From Saccharicrinis sp. UBA6048 (GTDB lineage Bacteria; Bacteroidota; Bacteroidia; Bacteroidales; Marinilabiliaceae): DNA of 17,415 bases. The position numbers and the translations under genes are program-made. Location: positions 1 to 17,415 of the forward strand of contig DIYS01000088.1 of assembly GCA_002429115.1 (NCBI GenBank), read 5' to 3'. Of the stretch, positions 15,545 to 17,415 are shown one piece after another (the first letter of the stretch is position 1; every line of letters starts with the position of its first letter). The notes below the pieces were generated by a model. It had not been told where the DNA came from and made no database searches. It saw nothing but the letters and a program-made list of their open reading frames with translations.

Positions 15545-17415
15545 ATGAAGAAATTATTCACATTAAGTATGATCCTGTTGCTGAGTCTCTCAGCAATGGC
15601 TTACAAAATAGATCGCGTAGAGCCGGCATTCTGGTGGGCCGGCATGCAAAATGAAAATTTACAGTTACTCGTTTATGGCGAAGATATTTCAGAATTGCGC
15701 CCAAGCATTGATTACGCAGGCGTCACGCTGGAACGAACTGTTCAGGTTAAGTCGCCAAATTATTTATTCTTATATCTGACGATTGACAAAAGTGTGAAGC
15801 CCGGTTCGTTTGACATCAACTTTAAGCGTAAGAACAAGACGTTGGTCAAATATTCTTACGAACTAAAGCAACGACGCGAAGGCTCAGCAATGCGTGAGGG
15901 CTACAACACATCTGATGTTATGTACCTGATCACGCCCGATCGTTTTGTCAATGGGGATACTTCCAACGATGAAGTGGAAGGCATGAAAGAAGGCCTGGAT
16001 CGTTCGGACGACTTTGGGCGTCATGGCGGTGATCTGGCCGGCATCATTCAAAGTCTAGATTATATTGAGGATATGGGTTATACCACTTTATGGTTGAATC
16101 CGGTGATGGAAAATGATATGCCCGAGGGATCGTACCATGGCTACGCCATTACCGAATTCTACAATACCGATGCCCGCCACGGAACCAATGAAGATTACCG
16201 GAAGCTTTCTGAAGAACTGAAGAAGAAAGATATGAAGCTGGTGATTGATATGATCATGAATCACTGCGGATCGGAACATTGGTGGATGAAGGATTTGCCA
16301 ACGGACGACTGGTTGAATTTCCAGGATGGATGGCAGGTAACCACGCACCTGCGTGAATCAAATATGGATCCTTATGCATCGGAGTACGACAAGCGCAATC
16401 ATGCCGATGGATGGTTTGTGGAGTCGATGCCCGACCTGAATCAACGCAATCCGCTAATGGCCAATTACCTGATTTATAATACCATCTGGTGGATTGAATA
16501 TGCCGATTTGGATGGCATCCGCATGGACACCTATCCTTACCCTGATAAAGACTTTATGAGCGAATGGACGCGCCGTGTGATGGAAGAATACCCGAATTTC
16601 AACATTGTGGGTGAAGAGTGGAGTACCAACCCTATGATAGTTGCTTACTGGCAAAAAGACAAAGTCAATGCAGACGGATATGTATCGTATATGCCGGGTG
16701 TATTTGATTTCCCTTTGCAGGATGCTTTGGTAAAAGCACTCAATGAAAACGACAGCCAGTGGGGGCAAGGATTGCCTAAACTATACGCCATGTTGGCCAA
16801 TGACCACCTGTATGCCGATCCGTCGCAACTGGTGATTTTTCCTGACAACCATGATATGAGCCGTTTCTATACGCAGATTAATGAGGATTTCGACTTATTT
16901 AAAATGGGAATGGCCTACATAGCTGTCACACGTGGAATTCCGCAGATTTATTACGGTACCGAGATATTAATGACCAATCCTAATTCCGATTCGCACGGTG
17001 AGATACGTGCCGAATATTCGGGTGGTTGGGAGGACCATAAAGCCAATGCCTTTACAGGTGAAGGTTTAACAGCCGATCAGAAAGAAGCACAGGCATTTAC
17101 CAAAACGCTATTAAATTGGCGTAAAAATGCATCAGCTGTGCATCACGGAAAACTAAAACACTTTGCACCAACACACGCTAATGGCATATACACTTTGTTT
17201 CGTTACGACGATCAATCGGTGGTGATGCTGGTAATGAATAAAAATTCAGAAGCAAAAGATGTGAATATTCTGCCATTTAAAGCAGAAGTGATTGGTGATG
17301 CCGGCGAAGGTGTGGATGTAATTAGCGGAAATAAAGTAGCACTATCGGGAGACACCGTAAATGTAAAAGGTCGATCGTTTCTCCTTTTAGAAATTAAATT
17401 GACCATCTCCCAAAA
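15545..17415 (+). CDS. SusA-like neopullulanase/cyclomaltodextrinase, GH13 (partial, runs off the right edge)
   Basis: The frame is open for 623 codons to the window edge. A signal peptide (about 1-19, ending SLSAMA) is followed by a cyclomaltodextrinase N-terminal domain (about 20-110, beginning DRVEPAFWWAGM). The GH13 barrel carries region I DMIMNH (Asp235, Asn239, His240), the nucleophile Asp328 in GIRMDTYPYPD, the acid/base Glu357 in VGEEW and the transition-state Asp437 in FPDNHDMSR. A small C-terminal beta domain ends near FLLLEIK. Full-length relatives such as SusA are about 617 residues, so only a few residues are probably missing. These enzymes cleave alpha-1,4 bonds in maltodextrins, cyclodextrins or pullulan in the periplasm. 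The gene follows the esterase on the same strand and may be cotranscribed with it. No susC/susD or susR-like gene lies within the window. Confidence 0.95.
   Translation, partial: MKKLFTLSMILLLSLSAMAYKIDRVEPAFWWAGMQNENLQLLVYGEDISELRPSIDYAGVTLERTVQVKSPNYLFLYLTIDKSVKPGSFDINFKRKNKTLVKYSYELKQRREGSAMREGYNTSDVMYLITPDRFVNGDTSNDEVEGMKEGLDRSDDFGRHGGDLAGIIQSLDYIEDMGYTTLWLNPVMENDMPEGSYHGYAITEFYNTDARHGTNEDYRKLSEELKKKDMKLVIDMIMNHCGSEHWWMKDLPTDDWLNFQDGWQVTTHLRESNMDPYASEYDKRNHADGWFVESMPDLNQRNPLMANYLIYNTIWWIEYADLDGIRMDTYPYPDKDFMSEWTRRVMEEYPNFNIVGEEWSTNPMIVAYWQKDKVNADGYVSYMPGVFDFPLQDALVKALNENDSQWGQGLPKLYAMLANDHLYADPSQLVIFPDNHDMSRFYTQINEDFDLFKMGMAYIAVTRGIPQIYYGTEILMTNPNSDSHGEIRAEYSGGWEDHKANAFTGEGLTADQKEAQAFTKTLLNWRKNASAVHHGKLKHFAPTHANGIYTLFRYDDQSVVMLVMNKNSEAKDVNILPFKAEVIGDAGEGVDVISGNKVALSGDTVNVKGRSFLLLEIKLTISQ

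Noticed and set aside
16088..16848. Several minus-strand open frames opposite the GH13 gene
   Set aside because: They lie antisense to a strongly conserved GH13 coding frame with all catalytic motifs, have no recognisable domains, and are best explained as shadow frames.

Overview
The window looks like a chromosomal segment of a Bacteroidota bacterium, probably a marine or sediment member of the Bacteroidales/Marinilabiliales type (the order is an inference). The evidence is the gene order parA-parB-DUF5683-mltD, a two-component regulator propeller sensor, a SusA-like GH13 enzyme, a LytS/LytTR pair, promoter -7 boxes of the Bacteroidota form TAnnTTTG, and moderate G+C. No rRNA, tRNA, CRISPR array, insertion sequence or phage gene was seen. 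No gene-free stretch exceeds 300 bases; the longest is the 255-base gap at 13491-13745.

Layout. (1) 1-3386, minus: a large sensor protein, cut by the left edge. It has two seven-bladed periplasmic propellers, a Y_Y_Y domain, one membrane helix, a GAF domain, and a HisKA-like helix that carries Arg where the phosphoacceptor His should be. (2) 3465-6373, minus: a translationally coupled SGNH hydrolase / MBOAT acyltransferase pair, the usual two-part machine for O-acylating an exported glycan. (3) 6429-6470: a strong hairpin terminator. (4) 6489-10435, minus: parA, parB, a DUF5683 membrane protein and an MltD-type lytic transglycosylase, joining chromosome segregation to cell-wall remodelling. 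(5) 10573-11571, minus: rfaE1, a heptose-7-phosphate kinase for LPS core precursor synthesis. (6) 11698-13490, minus: a LytS-like histidine kinase and its LytTR response regulator, with overlapping stop and start codons. (7) 13491-13745: an intergenic region holding a symmetric array of four similar 13-bp elements, the best candidate here for an undescribed regulatory site. (8) 13746-14393, plus: a very AT-rich six-helix membrane protein of unknown function. (9) 14530-17415, plus: a secreted Fes/esterase-D-like hydrolase followed by a secreted SusA-like neopullulanase/cyclomaltodextrinase, cut by the right edge probably close to its end.

Much of the window concerns the cell envelope: glycan acylation, murein cleavage, LPS heptose synthesis and two envelope-facing sensors. 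The right end is devoted to alpha-glucan use. The most notable observations are the dyad-symmetric 21-bp-period array upstream of the LytS/LytTR operon and the His-less kinase motif in the propeller sensor.
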